A stretch of DNA of 34,030 bases from the NCBI GenBank assembly GCA_002450165.1, contig DJYQ01000007.1:1-34030 (forward strand). The letters are read 5' to 3'. A program made the translations under genes and the position numbers. This DNA is from Prevotellaceae bacterium UBA6974 (lineage in GTDB: Bacteria > Bacteroidota > Bacteroidia > Bacteroidales > Bacteroidaceae). Within the stretch, counting starts at the first letter, position 1. The number at the start of each line of letters is the position of its first letter. Positions 33,474 through 34,030 of the stretch are shown here, in pieces. Below the pieces are notes generated by a model. The model was given only the letters and a program-made list of their open reading frames with translations. It searched no databases and was not told the origin of the DNA.

Positions 33474-34030
33474 ATGTTAGGTAAGATACAGAAATATCTG
33501 CGCATGTTGCTTGTTTTTTTCTTCGCAAGCACAATTCTCAGCGTTGTTGTACTCAAATGGTGTCCCGTTTACGTAACCCCTTTGATGTTCATCAGGGCAG
33601 CTCAGCAAATGTCCCGTGGCGAGAAGATACGCATGATACACCATTGGGTCCCGATGGATACAGAGATGAGCATATATATGCCCGTTGCAGTTATGGCCAG
33701 TGAAGATCAGCGTTTTCTTCAACATCATGGTTTCGATTTTACAGAAATAGGCAAGGCCATCGGAGAAAGAGCCGCAGGCAAGCGCATCCGGGGAGGAAGC
33801 ACAATCAGCCAGCAAGTAGCAAAAAACGTATTCCTGTGGCCGGGTAGATCTTGGATTCGCAAGGGATTGGAGGCATATTTTACTGTGCTCATCGAACTAA
33901 TCTGGGGCAAGCACCGTATTATGGAAGTCTATCTTAATTCCGTCGAGATGGGCGATGGCATTTACGGTGCTGACGCCGTAGCCTGGCAAAACTTCGGTCG
34001 CCCCGCCTCCCAGTTGACACGCCCAAATTG
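33474..34030 (+). CDS. mtgA: Monofunctional peptidoglycan glycosyltransferase (GT51), cut by the window edge
   Basis: The first 185 residues are visible; the gene runs off the right edge. A single N-terminal membrane anchor spans about 9-28 (MLLVFFFASTILSVVVL region). It polymerises lipid II into glycan strands on the periplasmic face. GT51 motifs occur in order: ASEDQRFLQHHGFD with catalytic-type Glu77, GGSTISQQVAKNVFLW, RKGLEAYFTVLIELIW, and KHRIMEVYLNSVEMGDGIYG with ADAVA. The short linker between anchor and domain and the WVPMD segment fit MtgA rather than a class A PBP, but the downstream part that would decide this is not visible. ATG 33474 is the only start that keeps the anchor. Confidence 0.88.
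   Translation, partial: MLGKIQKYLRMLLVFFFASTILSVVVLKWCPVYVTPLMFIRAAQQMSRGEKIRMIHHWVPMDTEMSIYMPVAVMASEDQRFLQHHGFDFTEIGKAIGERAAGKRIRGGSTISQQVAKNVFLWPGRSWIRKGLEAYFTVLIELIWGKHRIMEVYLNSVEMGDGIYGADAVAWQNFGRPASQLTRPN

Noticed and set aside
1..34030. Defence system, CRISPR, prophage or mobile element
   Set aside because: No direct-repeat arrays, transposases, integrases, restriction genes or toxin-antitoxin pairs could be recognised. The genes are mostly conserved metabolism and housekeeping.

Overview
The window looks like a chromosomal segment of a Bacteroidales bacterium, most likely from the Prevotella/Segatella group. The evidence is the -7 boxes of the Bacteroidetes type (TAnnTTTG) upstream of many genes, A-rich start contexts without Shine-Dalgarno sequences, a DUF4831 gene, a sodium-pumping methylmalonyl-CoA decarboxylase operon, a short-LID adenylate kinase, an archaeal/eukaryotic-type ProRS, and two secreted proteins ending in a sorting-signal-like C-terminus. 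Genes are densely packed. No intergenic stretch exceeds about 190 bases, and I see no tRNA, rRNA, CRISPR, insertion sequence or prophage.

Layout. 1-230: the 3' end of an HU-like gene interrupted by an in-frame TGA. 233-4159: a ketoacyl-ACP synthase III-like gene and a GH29 alpha-L-fucosidase (minus strand), divergent from a GH20 beta-N-acetylhexosaminidase (plus strand) across a 36-base gap that holds two back-to-back -7 boxes. 4163-7655 (minus): queA, thiD and metY. 7746-12335 (plus): a 1529-residue secreted papain-like cysteine peptidase with LamG and PKD-like modules, followed by a clear intrinsic terminator. 12416-15181 (minus): MATE transporter, phosphopantetheinyl transferase and exonuclease III, in overlapping reading frames.

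15369-24436 (plus): eight tightly spaced genes. They are the four methylmalonyl-CoA decarboxylase subunits (mmdA, mmdD/oadG, mmdC, mmdB), xseA, xseB, a second and larger secreted GH20 hexosaminidase, and ilvE. 24438-26747 (minus): hpt, adk, obgE. 26889-28678 (plus): DUF4831 and pgeF. 28698-33388 (minus): proS, two related AmpG-like MFS transporters and coaX. 33474-34030 (plus): the start of a monofunctional peptidoglycan transglycosylase cut by the window edge.

How the genes work together. Three glycosidases and the large peptidase point to feeding on host or dietary glycoproteins (fucosylated, N-acetylhexosamine-rich glycans). The decarboxylase links the succinate-to-propionate route to a sodium gradient. 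The right end carries several peptidoglycan-related functions (pgeF, AmpG-like permeases, mtgA). Most of the window is conserved housekeeping. I do not see a clear new multi-gene system. The most noteworthy items are the large peptidase with an atypical active-site context, the shared sorting-type C-terminus, the near-leaderless divergent glycosidase promoters, and the diverged tandem MFS pair.
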